A DNA stretch of 36,283 bases, taken from assembly GCA_958349055.1 (NCBI GenBank), contig CATWBO010000028.1, forward strand, positions 1-36,283. The letters are read 5' to 3'. This DNA is from an uncultured bacterium. GTDB lineage: Bacteria > Actinomycetota > Coriobacteriia > Coriobacteriales > Coriobacteriaceae. Shown here one piece after another: positions 8,797 through 16,125 of this stretch (position 1 is its first letter; every line of letters starts with the position of its first letter). A program made the translations under genes and the position numbers. The notes beneath the pieces are model-generated. The model had not been told where the DNA came from and made no database searches. It worked only from the letters and a program-made list of their open reading frames with translations.

Positions 8797-10044
8797 TTAC
8801 CGTTCTGCAGCACGATCCAAATGCTTGCGTCCAAACAGTAGCAGCGCTGCGGGGACCGCCGTTACGACCAAGCCCGCCCCCACGAGCGTCTGCTGCACGC
8901 CAAATGTTGCCGCCAGCCACGGGGCGATCGCCAGCGGGGCCACGCCGGCGAACATGTTGCCAAAGCCCATGACCGAGTTCACGCGACCGAGCTGCTCGAG
9001 CGGAGCCGTCGTTTGCACAATGGTGTTGTGGAGCGGGTTGACGACGCCCCAGGCCACGCCCAGGGCGATCTGACCAATAAGGGCCACGCCCACGTACGGC
9101 GTGCCCACGTAGAGCAGGCTTCCCAGGCCCACGGACATGAGTGCCACGAGCAGCGTTTTAAGGCTGACGAGGTGCGGCGGCATGCGGAGTGCGACCACGG
9201 CGCCCAACACCGCGCCCACGCCGCAGGCCGACGAAAGCCAGCCCATCCACTCGACACCGACGTGCAGGACGTCGCGATAGAAGAACGACTCCAGCGGGTC
9301 GAAGGCTCCGTAGCCAAAGTTCGAAAGGAAGATGATGCAGAAGAGCAGGGCGAGGACGCTGTTGGTGAAGACCGTCTTGATGCTGGCCGAGAAGGTGGCG
9401 CGGGCGGACGTGTTGGGGTTGGAGCTTTGGCCCGCACGCCCGACGACGCGACTTGCCCTCGGCTTAAACCCCCAACCGGCAATGAGTGCCAAGAGGGTGA
9501 ACAGCATCATGAGCACGAACACCGCGCGCGATGATGCTGCCGCCGCAACAAAGCCGCCCAGCGTGGGGCCGACGATAATGCTCACGTTGGAAAACATGGT
9601 GATGGCGGAGTTGATGTCTTTGAGCTCGACGGGGTCGTCGGTGAGGTAGGCCGGATAGGACGTGGCGATGGGTTGGGCGAACCCCATTACAAAGCCCAAG
9701 AGTACCGCGCCGGCAAGGACTGGTCCGGTCGCGCTGTCAAAGGCGATGATTGCCGCGCCCGTTGCCAGCGTGCCGACGATGCTCAGCAGAAAATGGCGGC
9801 GCGGCCCCCAGGCGTCGAGCGCTGCACCGCCCGCAAAGGACCCCAGGATCACGAAGACGTTCATAAACAGGACGGCCAGCGACGTCGCGACGACCGAAGC
9901 GCCGTCCGCATAGGTGAGCGTTCCGATGACGCCGATAAAGTAGCTGGTCTGGAAGCCGGTGTAGATGAGAAACCGCATTGCCACCAGGCGCTTAGCCTGA
10001 GCAGACAACGACGGTTGGGATTTTGAGATTAGAGATAGGGACAT
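8797..10044 (-). CDS. MFS family transporter
   Basis: A 415-residue integral membrane protein with about twelve hydrophobic segments. The ATG at 10044 is preceded by AAGGAGCGCCC. Features of the major facilitator superfamily include the loop between helices 2 and 3 (GGAALDAWGPRRHF, the motif-A region) and its counterpart in the second half. The length is usual for drug or metabolite exporters of the DHA/NreB-like groups, but no substrate can be named. It seems to be transcribed alone. A TTGGTAGAT/ATCTACCAA inverted repeat about 130-165 bases upstream (10172-10208) could be an operator. The gene ends at a family-B palindrome. Confidence 0.83.
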   Translation of the reverse strand: MSLSLISKSQPSLSAQAKRLVAMRFLIYTGFQTSYFIGVIGTLTYADGASVVATSLAVLFMNVFVILGSFAGGAALDAWGPRRHFLLSIVGTLATGAAIIAFDSATGPVLAGAVLLGFVMGFAQPIATSYPAYLTDDPVELKDINSAITMFSNVSIIVGPTLGGFVAAAASSRAVFVLMMLFTLLALIAGWGFKPRASRVVGRAGQSSNPNTSARATFSASIKTVFTNSVLALLFCIIFLSNFGYGAFDPLESFFYRDVLHVGVEWMGWLSSACGVGAVLGAVVALRMPPHLVSLKTLLVALMSVGLGSLLYVGTPYVGVALIGQIALGVAWGVVNPLHNTIVQTTAPLEQLGRVNSVMGFGNMFAGVAPLAIAPWLAATFGVQQTLVGAGLVVTAVPAALLLFGRKHLDRAAER

Positions 10045-10171
10045 GGGCGCTCCTTGTTGCATACGAATACGGGCCGCGGGCATTGACCGCCGGCCATCGA
10101 CTCAATCTTTCTGGATGCAACGTTAAGGACGCATCGGGCCCCTTCTCTCCGTCTTCGCCCGGATGAACTAC

Positions 10172-10208
10172 TTGGTAGATTTTAAGGCATGTCCCAAACA
10201 TCTACCAA
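10172..10208. promoter_or_regulatory. inverted repeat TTGGTAGAT / ATCTACCAA, possible operator of the MFS gene
   Basis: Two perfect 9-base arms are separated by 19 bases. It lies upstream of the MFS transporter and could be a regulator site or the last terminator of the moaC-mobB transcript. The arms are not shared with the other repeats of the window. Confidence 0.35.
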
Positions 10209-10216
10209 AGCAAAAA

Positions 10217-10244
10217 CCACCACAAAGGTGCCTGCCTGTGGTGG
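10217..10244 (-). repeat. repeat family A, copy 3 (shortened)
   Basis: AAAAACCACCACAAAGGTGC matches the left half of family A, but the right half keeps only TGTGGTGG, so the stem is 8 bp. Confidence 0.7.
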
Positions 10245-10268
10245 CCCAATGATATGGCAACGTAGCGA

Positions 10269-10368
10269 GCCGGTTCCAAGTGCCCCAGGTCGCCCCGAAA
10301 GAGGAGCGACGCGTACTTTGGTACGCGAGCGACGGCTTGAGGGGCGAGATGGGGTGCTTGGGGCCGGC
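10269..10368 (-). repeat. 100-base palindromic element (family G) after moaC-mobB
   Basis: Outer arms of 28 bases (10269-10296 and 10341-10368) pair with a few mismatches and G-T pairs. Inside them is a second hairpin, CGCGTAC-TTTG-GTACGCG (10310-10327). It begins 6 bases after the stop codon of moaC-mobB. Its two-tier shape differs from a simple terminator. Confidence 0.75.
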
Positions 10369-10374
10369 GCAGCG

Positions 10375-11682
10375 TCAAGCCTGAAGGTGGTCTTGGATGA
10401 GGTCGCAGATGGCTCGGGCGTCGTTGATGTTGATGGCTCGGGTCGCAAAGCCGGCATCGAAGGCCTGACGTGCCAGGGCCTCGTTGCAGGCAAGGGCCAG
10501 CGTACGGCCGTCGACCAGATCGAGCGAGCTCTTACCGCGCAGGCGATCCACGCCAGAGCGCGCAACCACGATATTGTCGAAGCCCTCGGTCTTGTAGCCC
10601 TCGATAATCACCACATCGACGTCGTTGTAGCGTGACAGCAGCTCTCGCGCGGGCATCTCGTCCTCCTCGCGCGTGTCGGCGTACTCCGCCCAGCGCGTGG
10701 CGCAGATGAGGCCCACGTGCTTGGAGCCTGCCTGGTGATGACGCCAGGTGTCCTTAGCAGGCACGTCGATATCGAAGCCGTGATGCCCATGGTGTTTGAG
10801 CGAACCCACACGCAGGCCACGGCGGGTAAGCTCGGCGATGACCTTCTCGACAAGCGTGGTCTTGCCCGAGTTCTGGTAACCGATGAACGCGATCGCTGGG
10901 ACGGCGGGCGTGGGGGCCGCGGGCACGGCCGGGGCGGATGCGCTCGCAGGCGCGGCACCATCGGCAGCGGTCGCCTCGGCAGCAGCAGCTTGACGCTCCG
11001 CGCGATCCCACACGCCCGAGCGGCCACCCTCCTTGTGCAGCAGGCGCACGTCGACAATCTCCATGCCGCGGTCGACGGCCTTGCACATGTCGTAGATGGT
11101 CAGGCACGCGGCGCTCGCGCCGGTCAACGCCTCCATCTCGATACCCGTCTTGCCCGTCACGCCCGCCGTGACCAGCACATGAAAGCCAACCTGTCTGTCG
11201 TGACGCGCCGGCGCCCAGCCCTCGGGCGTCTCGTCGGCCGGCGTTCCCGCCGGAGCGATGGGCTCGATATCGCACTTGCTCTTGGTGATGAGCAGCGGAT
11301 GGCACATGGGGATGATGTCGCTCGTGCGCTTGATGGCCATGATGCCCGCCACACGCGCGCAGGCGAGCACGTCACCCTTTTTGGCGCGGTCCTGCAGCAC
11401 CATCGCCTGCGTCTCGGGATGCATGAGGATGGTGCCCTCGGCAATGGCGATGCGGTGCGTCTCGGCCTTGTCGGACACGTCGACCATGTGCACCTCGCCC
11501 TTGGCGTCCACGTGCGTCAGCTCGTCGCGGCGCGCGTCGCGGGCGGGCTCGGCGACAGCGCTGGCAGACGGCTGCGCGGACGCGTCGGTGCTGCCAGCAT
11601 TCGCCGCAGCCATGACTTTGTGGGCTGACATCGCGGCCCTGCGAGCGGCCTTGGTGGCATCGGCGTACCTGCTCTTGGCCAT
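10375..11682 (-). CDS. fusion of MoaC (cyclic pyranopterin monophosphate synthase) and MobB (MGD adapter GTPase)
   Basis: A 435-residue cytoplasmic protein. The ATG at 11682 is preceded by GGAGG at 8 bases and lies 4 bases after the moaA stop, so the two are co-translated. After a charged, Ala-rich lead (1-60) comes MoaC: MVDVSDKAETHR (66-77), CHPL (127-130) and EMEALTGASAACLTIYDMC (182-200), which converts the MoaA product to cPMP. An Ala/Pro linker (about 230-262) leads to MobB, with P-loop GYQNSGKTT (268-276) and a VVIIEGYK segment near the end, as in the protein that helps MobA attach GMP to molybdopterin. MoaC is normally about 160 residues and free-standing. Joining an early and a late step of molybdenum cofactor synthesis in one chain is unusual. 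Confidence 0.9.
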   Translation of the reverse strand: MAKSRYADATKAARRAAMSAHKVMAAANAGSTDASAQPSASAVAEPARDARRDELTHVDAKGEVHMVDVSDKAETHRIAIAEGTILMHPETQAMVLQDRAKKGDVLACARVAGIMAIKRTSDIIPMCHPLLITKSKCDIEPIAPAGTPADETPEGWAPARHDRQVGFHVLVTAGVTGKTGIEMEALTGASAACLTIYDMCKAVDRGMEIVDVRLLHKEGGRSGVWDRAERQAAAAEATAADGAAPASASAPAVPAAPTPAVPAIAFIGYQNSGKTTLVEKVIAELTRRGLRVGSLKHHGHHGFDIDVPAKDTWRHHQAGSKHVGLICATRWAEYADTREEDEMPARELLSRYNDVDVVIIEGYKTEGFDNIVVARSGVDRLRGKSSLDLVDGRTLALACNEALARQAFDAGFATRAININDARAICDLIQDHLQA

Positions 11683-11686
11683 ATGA

Positions 11687-12742
11687 TCATCCTCCGATTT
11701 GGGACATAAATCGTTGCGTGCCCTCAATTATCGCGTGTTCCTGCGGTTTGTGGGCCACGGCATCGCGCCAAATCGAAAGTACCTGCATATCATCACCACG
11801 GCGTAGCGCCTCGCGCACCGAATACTCGACATCGCTGAACAGGCACGGACGCACGTTGCCATCGGCCGTCAGGCGCAGACGGTTGCAGCTCGCGCAAAAA
11901 TGGTTGGACATGGCACTAATGAAGCCGACCGTGCCCGCCGCCCCCGGAAAGCGCCAATAGCGCGCAGGGCCCGCGCCGGCAGGTGCGTCGTTGATGTCGA
12001 GCGGCTCAAGCTCGCCCAGGCCAGCCGCAGCGGCGCCGACATTGATGCGTGCCCGCAGCTCGTCGCTCGGTACGGTGTCGCTCGCGTCCCACAGCTCGGG
12101 ATTGAGCGTGGGCGCGTGCGGGTCCACGGCGCAATGCGAGCTTGTGTGCTCATCGCCGATGGGCATGTATTCGATAAAGCGCAGGTGAATGGGACGGTCA
12201 ACCGTGAGCCGCGCGAGGGCCGCCACATCTTGGTTGAGCCGGCGGACCACCACGCAGTTGACCTTAACCGGCTCAAAGCCCCAGGTTAGCGCCGCATCGA
12301 TGCCGGCCATAGTCTGCTCGAGCCGGCCAAGGCGCGTGATCTTTCCAAAGAGTGTGGGGTCGAGCGTGTCGAGCGAAATGTTGACGCGGTCGAGCCCGGC
12401 GTCTTTGAGCTGCTGCGCCAGCTTGGGCAGCAGCGCGCCGTTGGTGGTGAGCGAGATATCCTCGATCTGCGGGATCGCGCGGATGTCGCGAATGAGCGGG
12501 ATAATGCGGCGGCTGACCAGCGGCTCGCCACCCGTCAGGCGTACGCGGCGAATGCCCTCCCCCGCCACCAGACGCACAAAGTAGGCAATCTCCTCGGCGC
12601 TGAGCAGCTCGTCATGCGCGCGCGGTACAACGCCGTCGGCGGGCATGCAGTAGATGCAGCGGAAATTGCACTTGTCAGTCACGGCAATGCGCAGGTAGTT
12701 GATATCGCGGCCAAAACCGTCATGTTGCGTGCGCTCGTCCAC
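11687..12742 (-). CDS. moaA: GTP 3',8-cyclase MoaA, radical SAM enzyme
   Basis: A 351-residue enzyme that makes the first intermediate of molybdenum cofactor from GTP. The start is GTG at 12742, with GGGAGG 5 bases upstream. The N-terminal radical-SAM cluster motif is CNFRCIYC (CxxxCxxC), followed by GGEPL for SAM binding. The C-terminal second iron-sulfur motif is CASCNRLRLTADGNVRPC (CxxC plus distant C), and the chain ends in Gly-Gly as is typical for MoaA. It forms an operon with moaC-mobB. A minus-strand promoter is plausible at TCGACC-16-TACTAT, with the -10 at 12783-12788. Other cofactor genes (moaE, moaD, moeA, mobA) are not in this window. Confidence 0.95.
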   Translation of the reverse strand: MDERTQHDGFGRDINYLRIAVTDKCNFRCIYCMPADGVVPRAHDELLSAEEIAYFVRLVAGEGIRRVRLTGGEPLVSRRIIPLIRDIRAIPQIEDISLTTNGALLPKLAQQLKDAGLDRVNISLDTLDPTLFGKITRLGRLEQTMAGIDAALTWGFEPVKVNCVVVRRLNQDVAALARLTVDRPIHLRFIEYMPIGDEHTSSHCAVDPHAPTLNPELWDASDTVPSDELRARINVGAAAAGLGELEPLDINDAPAGAGPARYWRFPGAAGTVGFISAMSNHFCASCNRLRLTADGNVRPCLFSDVEYSVREALRRGDDMQVLSIWRDAVAHKPQEHAIIEGTQRFMSQIGG

Positions 12743-12975
12743 GCAATCCTCCCCTCGCGCAGGCCATTATTCTTCGGGGAATATAGTACCGCACACGGGA
12801 ACCGGGTCGACACGCGTACGACAGGACAGGCCATTCGAGCAAGAAGGGCTTCCCGAGCCCATCCTCAGCATTCAAACCGTCCCAACATTCGATGCTTTTC
12901 CCGATATTGGCAAAAAACGTCGAATGTTGGGACGGTTTAGGTGTCCGCAGGGCTCGAAAGACGAGCTAGCCGCCC
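12743..12975. other. intergenic region upstream of moaA
   Basis: It holds the probable moaA promoter (TACTAT at 12783-12788, minus strand) and the family-B palindrome copy 2. No gene is supported. Confidence 0.5.
12874..12938 (-). repeat. repeat family B, copy 2
   Basis: A perfect 19-bp palindrome, AAACCGTCCCAACATTCGA against its complement at 12920-12938, with a 27-base loop starting TGCTTTTCC. It lies 37 bases after the stop of the 12976-14013 gene on the minus strand. Confidence 0.92.
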
Positions 12976-14013
12976 CTAAAGGCCACCGTTCCAGTGCCGA
13001 ATCACGAATTCCCGCAGGTCATTCTGCCGCTTCTGGAACGCCTCGCTTCGGTCACACTTGAGACCCATAGCGAGCGCAATGGCATTCATCGCCCGATGCA
13101 ATTGCAGCTGATGGGCAAACTGAGTCCCGGTGAGGACGATCATCCTAAAGCCCAGCGCGCTCAGAACGGTCATACGCTCCGCGTCAGACGCACTGCGTTG
13201 CTTATCAAGATGGTCCGAGCCGTTGTATTCAATCCCCGTACCGCTCGCAGGTGCATATACATCGATCTCGAAATACCCAGCCTTAGCGAGATATTTGAAC
13301 TCGTTGGGAACATCGACCCGATGGTTGAGCTCAACCCTGGTGTACCCAAGCCCGCCCTGGGAACGCTTCGCGACGACCATGATCGCGGTGGCCGTCTCCA
13401 TGGGCGACCGCGCACCATCGTGCACGCGTTTGAGCACGGCAGCCGCACGTGTAGCCCCCTGACGAGATCGGTTCTCATCGCAATAAGCGATCAATTCGGC
13501 AACGGTATACCTCTGCCCCATCTCGATATAATCGCCTGACGACAAATGATTCAAATGGTATCGGGCACAGATTTCATACCCATATTCCAGCTGCTCGGGC
13601 TCACTCATCCACGAACCCGCCTGGACGAAGCACATGGCCTCATCAACCACCAAGAGACCCTCTGCCACCTCGATAAGATGATCCGAAGGTATGGGCGCCC
13701 CAAACACGTGGCGTCGGAGACCCGCCGGCCGAGAGCGTTCAAAATCGAAGCTGACCAGCGTGTCGATACGATCGAGCTCCTCATGCGGGATGCCAAGTGA
13801 GGCCAGATAGTCGGCAACAATCTCGACCGCCGCAGATATTCTCAGCCCCTTGGCATCTAACCCCAGCTTGGGCAGATCCGCGGTCGACTGCACCTCATCG
13901 GCGATCGAGTCCTCATCGTATAGACTGCTTGCTCGCGAAAGCGGCTCAGATGGGCGCGCCACATTGTGGTACAGCCAGGCAGTCTTATGGGACAGGACGA
14001 TCGGCAGGTCCAT
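12976..14013 (-). CDS. hypothetical protein with AbiEi-like N-terminus and C-terminal nuclease-like (DUF559/Vsr-like) domain
   Basis: A 345-residue soluble protein of no certain function. The ATG at 14013 has TTGGAGGGC upstream and gives the start MDLPIVLSHKTAWLYH, the region that in AbiEi-type proteins reads LSHxSA. Earlier in-frame codons translate the family-B repeat and are not used. The C-terminal third contains EIDVYAP (near 249) and GIEYNGSDH (near 260), then a helix-strand pattern (MTVLSALGFRMIVLT). This resembles the D-(x)n-ExK/N core of very-short-patch-repair or DUF559 nucleases, with Asn where Lys is usual. The gene stands alone and has a family-B palindrome on each side. It could be a defence or mobile-element-linked protein. 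The nuclease call is inference. Confidence 0.6.
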   Translation of the reverse strand: MDLPIVLSHKTAWLYHNVARPSEPLSRASSLYDEDSIADEVQSTADLPKLGLDAKGLRISAAVEIVADYLASLGIPHEELDRIDTLVSFDFERSRPAGLRRHVFGAPIPSDHLIEVAEGLLVVDEAMCFVQAGSWMSEPEQLEYGYEICARYHLNHLSSGDYIEMGQRYTVAELIAYCDENRSRQGATRAAAVLKRVHDGARSPMETATAIMVVAKRSQGGLGYTRVELNHRVDVPNEFKYLAKAGYFEIDVYAPASGTGIEYNGSDHLDKQRSASDAERMTVLSALGFRMIVLTGTQFAHQLQLHRAMNAIALAMGLKCDRSEAFQKRQNDLREFVIRHWNGGL

Positions 14014-14113
14014 GAGCCCTCCAATGGGTCGGATAACCAACCTTATTCCCCTGCTCGCGGATTCGCACACCTTCGCATGCAAGTTAGCGATTCCACCCGA
14101 TCGGATGACAGAA

Positions 14114-14178
14114 AAACCGTCCCAACATTCGATGCTTTTCCTCAAAATCGAGAATAGTGTCGAATGTTGGGACGGTTT
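14114..14178 (-). repeat. repeat family B, copy 3
   Basis: Perfect 19-bp arms identical to copy 2, with a 27-base loop also starting TGCTTTTCC. On the minus strand it follows the ABC exporter stop (14227) and runs into TTTTTCTGTC, so it makes a good intrinsic terminator. Confidence 0.92.
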
Positions 14179-14226
14179 GAGGCGAGGTTAGGGGCATGGA
14201 GGGCCAAAACACCGTGATCGAATGGG

Positions 14227-16125
14227 TTAATCTAGCTCCTTTAAGCCATGTGCCAACTGCCAGTACTCGCCGTGCTGGGCCAGGAGCTCCTCGTGGGTGC
14301 CGCGTTCGATGATGCGGCCGTGCTCGAGGACCATGATCGCGTCGGCGTCGCGGACGGTGGACAGGCGGTGCGCGATCATAAACGTGGTGCGGCCGCGCAT
14401 GATGCGGTCCATGCCGCGCTCGATGAGCTTTTCGGTGCGCGTGTCGATAGAGCTTGTGGCCTCGTCCAGGATGAGCACCGGCGGGTCGGCCACGGCCACG
14501 CGCGCGATGGCGAGCAGCTGGCGCTGGCCCTGCGACAGGTTGGCGCCATCGGCCGTGACCGGCGTGTCGTAGCCTTGCGGCAAGCGGCGGATAAACGAGT
14601 CGGCGCAGGCGGCCTCGGCGGCGGCGCGCACCTCCTCGTCGGTCGCGTCGAGCTTGCCAAAGCGGATGTTCTGCGCAATGGTGCCGCTAAACAGGTGCGT
14701 ATCCTGCAGCACAATGCCGAGCGACCCGCGCAGGCTGGCCTTGGCGATATGCTTGACGTCGATGCCGTCGTACGTGATCTCGCCGTCATCGACCTCGTAG
14801 AAGCGATTGATGAGGTTGGTGATGGTCGTCTTTCCGGCACCCGTCGAACCCACAAAGGCGATCTTCTGTCCCGGCTTGGCAAACAGGTTGAGGTCCGTGA
14901 GCACGCGCGTGCCCGGCACGTAGGAAAAGTCCACGGCATGAAAGCGCACGTCACCGGCAAGCGGGACAAGGCCGGTCACAAGCTCGGTGCCGTCAGCCGC
15001 CACCGCGCGGCCCGCATTGTCGACTGAGGCCACGTCGTGCAGATGGCCGTACGCGCCCACGCCACGACCTTCGGGAATCTTCCACGCCCACGCGGACTCA
15101 CCCGTCTGCACCAGCTCCACGCAGCCCTCGTCCACCTCGGACTCCAGGTCCATCGCGGCAAACAGGCGCTCGGCACCGGCCAGCGCATTGAGCAAGAAGT
15201 TGCCCAGTTGCGTGAACTGGTTGATGGGCATGGCCGCCTGGCGCACAAAGACCAGGTAGCTCGCGAGCGCGCCCACGTCGGCCAGACCGTTGATGCAGAG
15301 CATGCCGCCCGCCACCGCAACGATCGCGTAGTTGGCATACCCGATCACCACGGTCATGGGCACCATCGAGTTGGCGTAGGCCTGCGCGGCGCCACCGGTG
15401 CGGCGCAGCTCCTGGTTACGCGCGTCAAAACCGGCAACGTTAGCCTGCTCGTGGTTAAAGACCTTGATGACCTTTTGGCCCGAGACCATCTCCTCGACAT
15501 ATCCGTCCAAGTCGCCGAGAGATGCCTGCTGGGCAGCAAAGAAGCGCTTGGAGCGGATACCCGAGTAGCGCGCGTACAGCACGATGGCCGCGTCGCACAC
15601 GAGCGTGATAATCGTGAGCTGCCAGTTGAGGATGATGAGCATGGCCGTGGTGCCGATCACCTGAATGGTCGCCTGAATCACGTTGGCAAAGCTGTTGTTG
15701 AGCGCCTCGGAGACCGTGTCGACGTCGTTGGTGAAGAAGCTCATGATGTCGCCCGAGCGCGTGCTGTCGAAATAGCTGAGCGGCAGCGTCTGAATGTGCG
15801 CGAACAAGTCGCGGCGGATGTCGGAAACAACACGCTGGGCTGCGCGCACCATGATTTGCGAATAGCCCAGGGCCGAGAGCACGCCCGCGGCGTAGATGGC
15901 GGCCGTAAAGAGAACCTGCTTGGTAAGCAGTTCCTCCCCGCCCGTAGCCAGGCCGTTGACGATGGGGCGCACCATATAGGTGCCGGCAAGGCTCGCGATG
16001 GCGGCGATAGAGGCGAGCACACCTACCGCAAGCAGCGAGAACTTGGCGTGGCCCATATAGCTGAGCAGACGGCGGAGCGTCTGCCCCAGATTGGCCGGAC
16101 GGGCTTGAGCGGATGTCTTAGGCAT
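14227..16125 (-). CDS. ABC exporter, catalytically complete half (heterodimer subunit 2)
   Basis: A 632-residue half-transporter with an N-terminal six-helix membrane domain and a C-terminal ATPase. The ATG at 16125 follows AAGGTGAGC and overlaps the partner gene by 8 bases. The ATPase has Walker A GSTGAGKTT, signature LSQGQRQ, Walker B VLILDEATSSID with the catalytic Glu, and switch His in MIAHRLST. Between membrane domain and ATPase lies an unusual stretch of about 50 residues (around GESAWAWKIPEGRGVGAYGH). With the upstream gene it should form a heterodimeric multidrug or lipid exporter of the BmrCD/TM287-288 type. The substrate is unknown. An adjacent divergent MATE exporter makes a drug-export cluster likely. 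Confidence 0.93.
   Translation of the reverse strand: MPKTSAQARPANLGQTLRRLLSYMGHAKFSLLAVGVLASIAAIASLAGTYMVRPIVNGLATGGEELLTKQVLFTAAIYAAGVLSALGYSQIMVRAAQRVVSDIRRDLFAHIQTLPLSYFDSTRSGDIMSFFTNDVDTVSEALNNSFANVIQATIQVIGTTAMLIILNWQLTIITLVCDAAIVLYARYSGIRSKRFFAAQQASLGDLDGYVEEMVSGQKVIKVFNHEQANVAGFDARNQELRRTGGAAQAYANSMVPMTVVIGYANYAIVAVAGGMLCINGLADVGALASYLVFVRQAAMPINQFTQLGNFLLNALAGAERLFAAMDLESEVDEGCVELVQTGESAWAWKIPEGRGVGAYGHLHDVASVDNAGRAVAADGTELVTGLVPLAGDVRFHAVDFSYVPGTRVLTDLNLFAKPGQKIAFVGSTGAGKTTITNLINRFYEVDDGEITYDGIDVKHIAKASLRGSLGIVLQDTHLFSGTIAQNIRFGKLDATDEEVRAAAEAACADSFIRRLPQGYDTPVTADGANLSQGQRQLLAIARVAVADPPVLILDEATSSIDTRTEKLIERGMDRIMRGRTTFMIAHRLSTVRDADAIMVLEHGRIIERGTHEELLAQHGEYWQLAHGLKELD

Larger units (their letters stand above)
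10045..10374. other. intergenic region: MFS upstream region and moaC-mobB 3' elements
   Basis: No gene is supported. In minus-strand order the stretch holds the large palindrome 10269-10368, a short family-A repeat 10217-10244, a 9-bp perfect inverted repeat at 10172-10208, and the leader of the MFS gene. Confidence 0.6.

Noticed and set aside
8589..8834. N-terminal extension of the HAD gene
   Set aside because: The extra residues are translated from the family A and B palindromes; the ATG at 8588 has its own ribosome site.
10269..10368. tRNA gene
   Set aside because: The folding is one long two-tier hairpin; no cloverleaf, anticodon loop or T-arm consensus.
14014..14145. N-terminal extension of the nuclease-like gene
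   Set aside because: It reads through repeat copy 3 (KSIECWDGF); the ATG at 14013 has GGAGG upstream.
7719..14178. CRISPR array from the repeated AACCACC and AAACCGTCCC units
   Set aside because: The copies are palindromes scattered over kilobases at gene ends, not direct repeats with regular spacers, and no cas gene is present.
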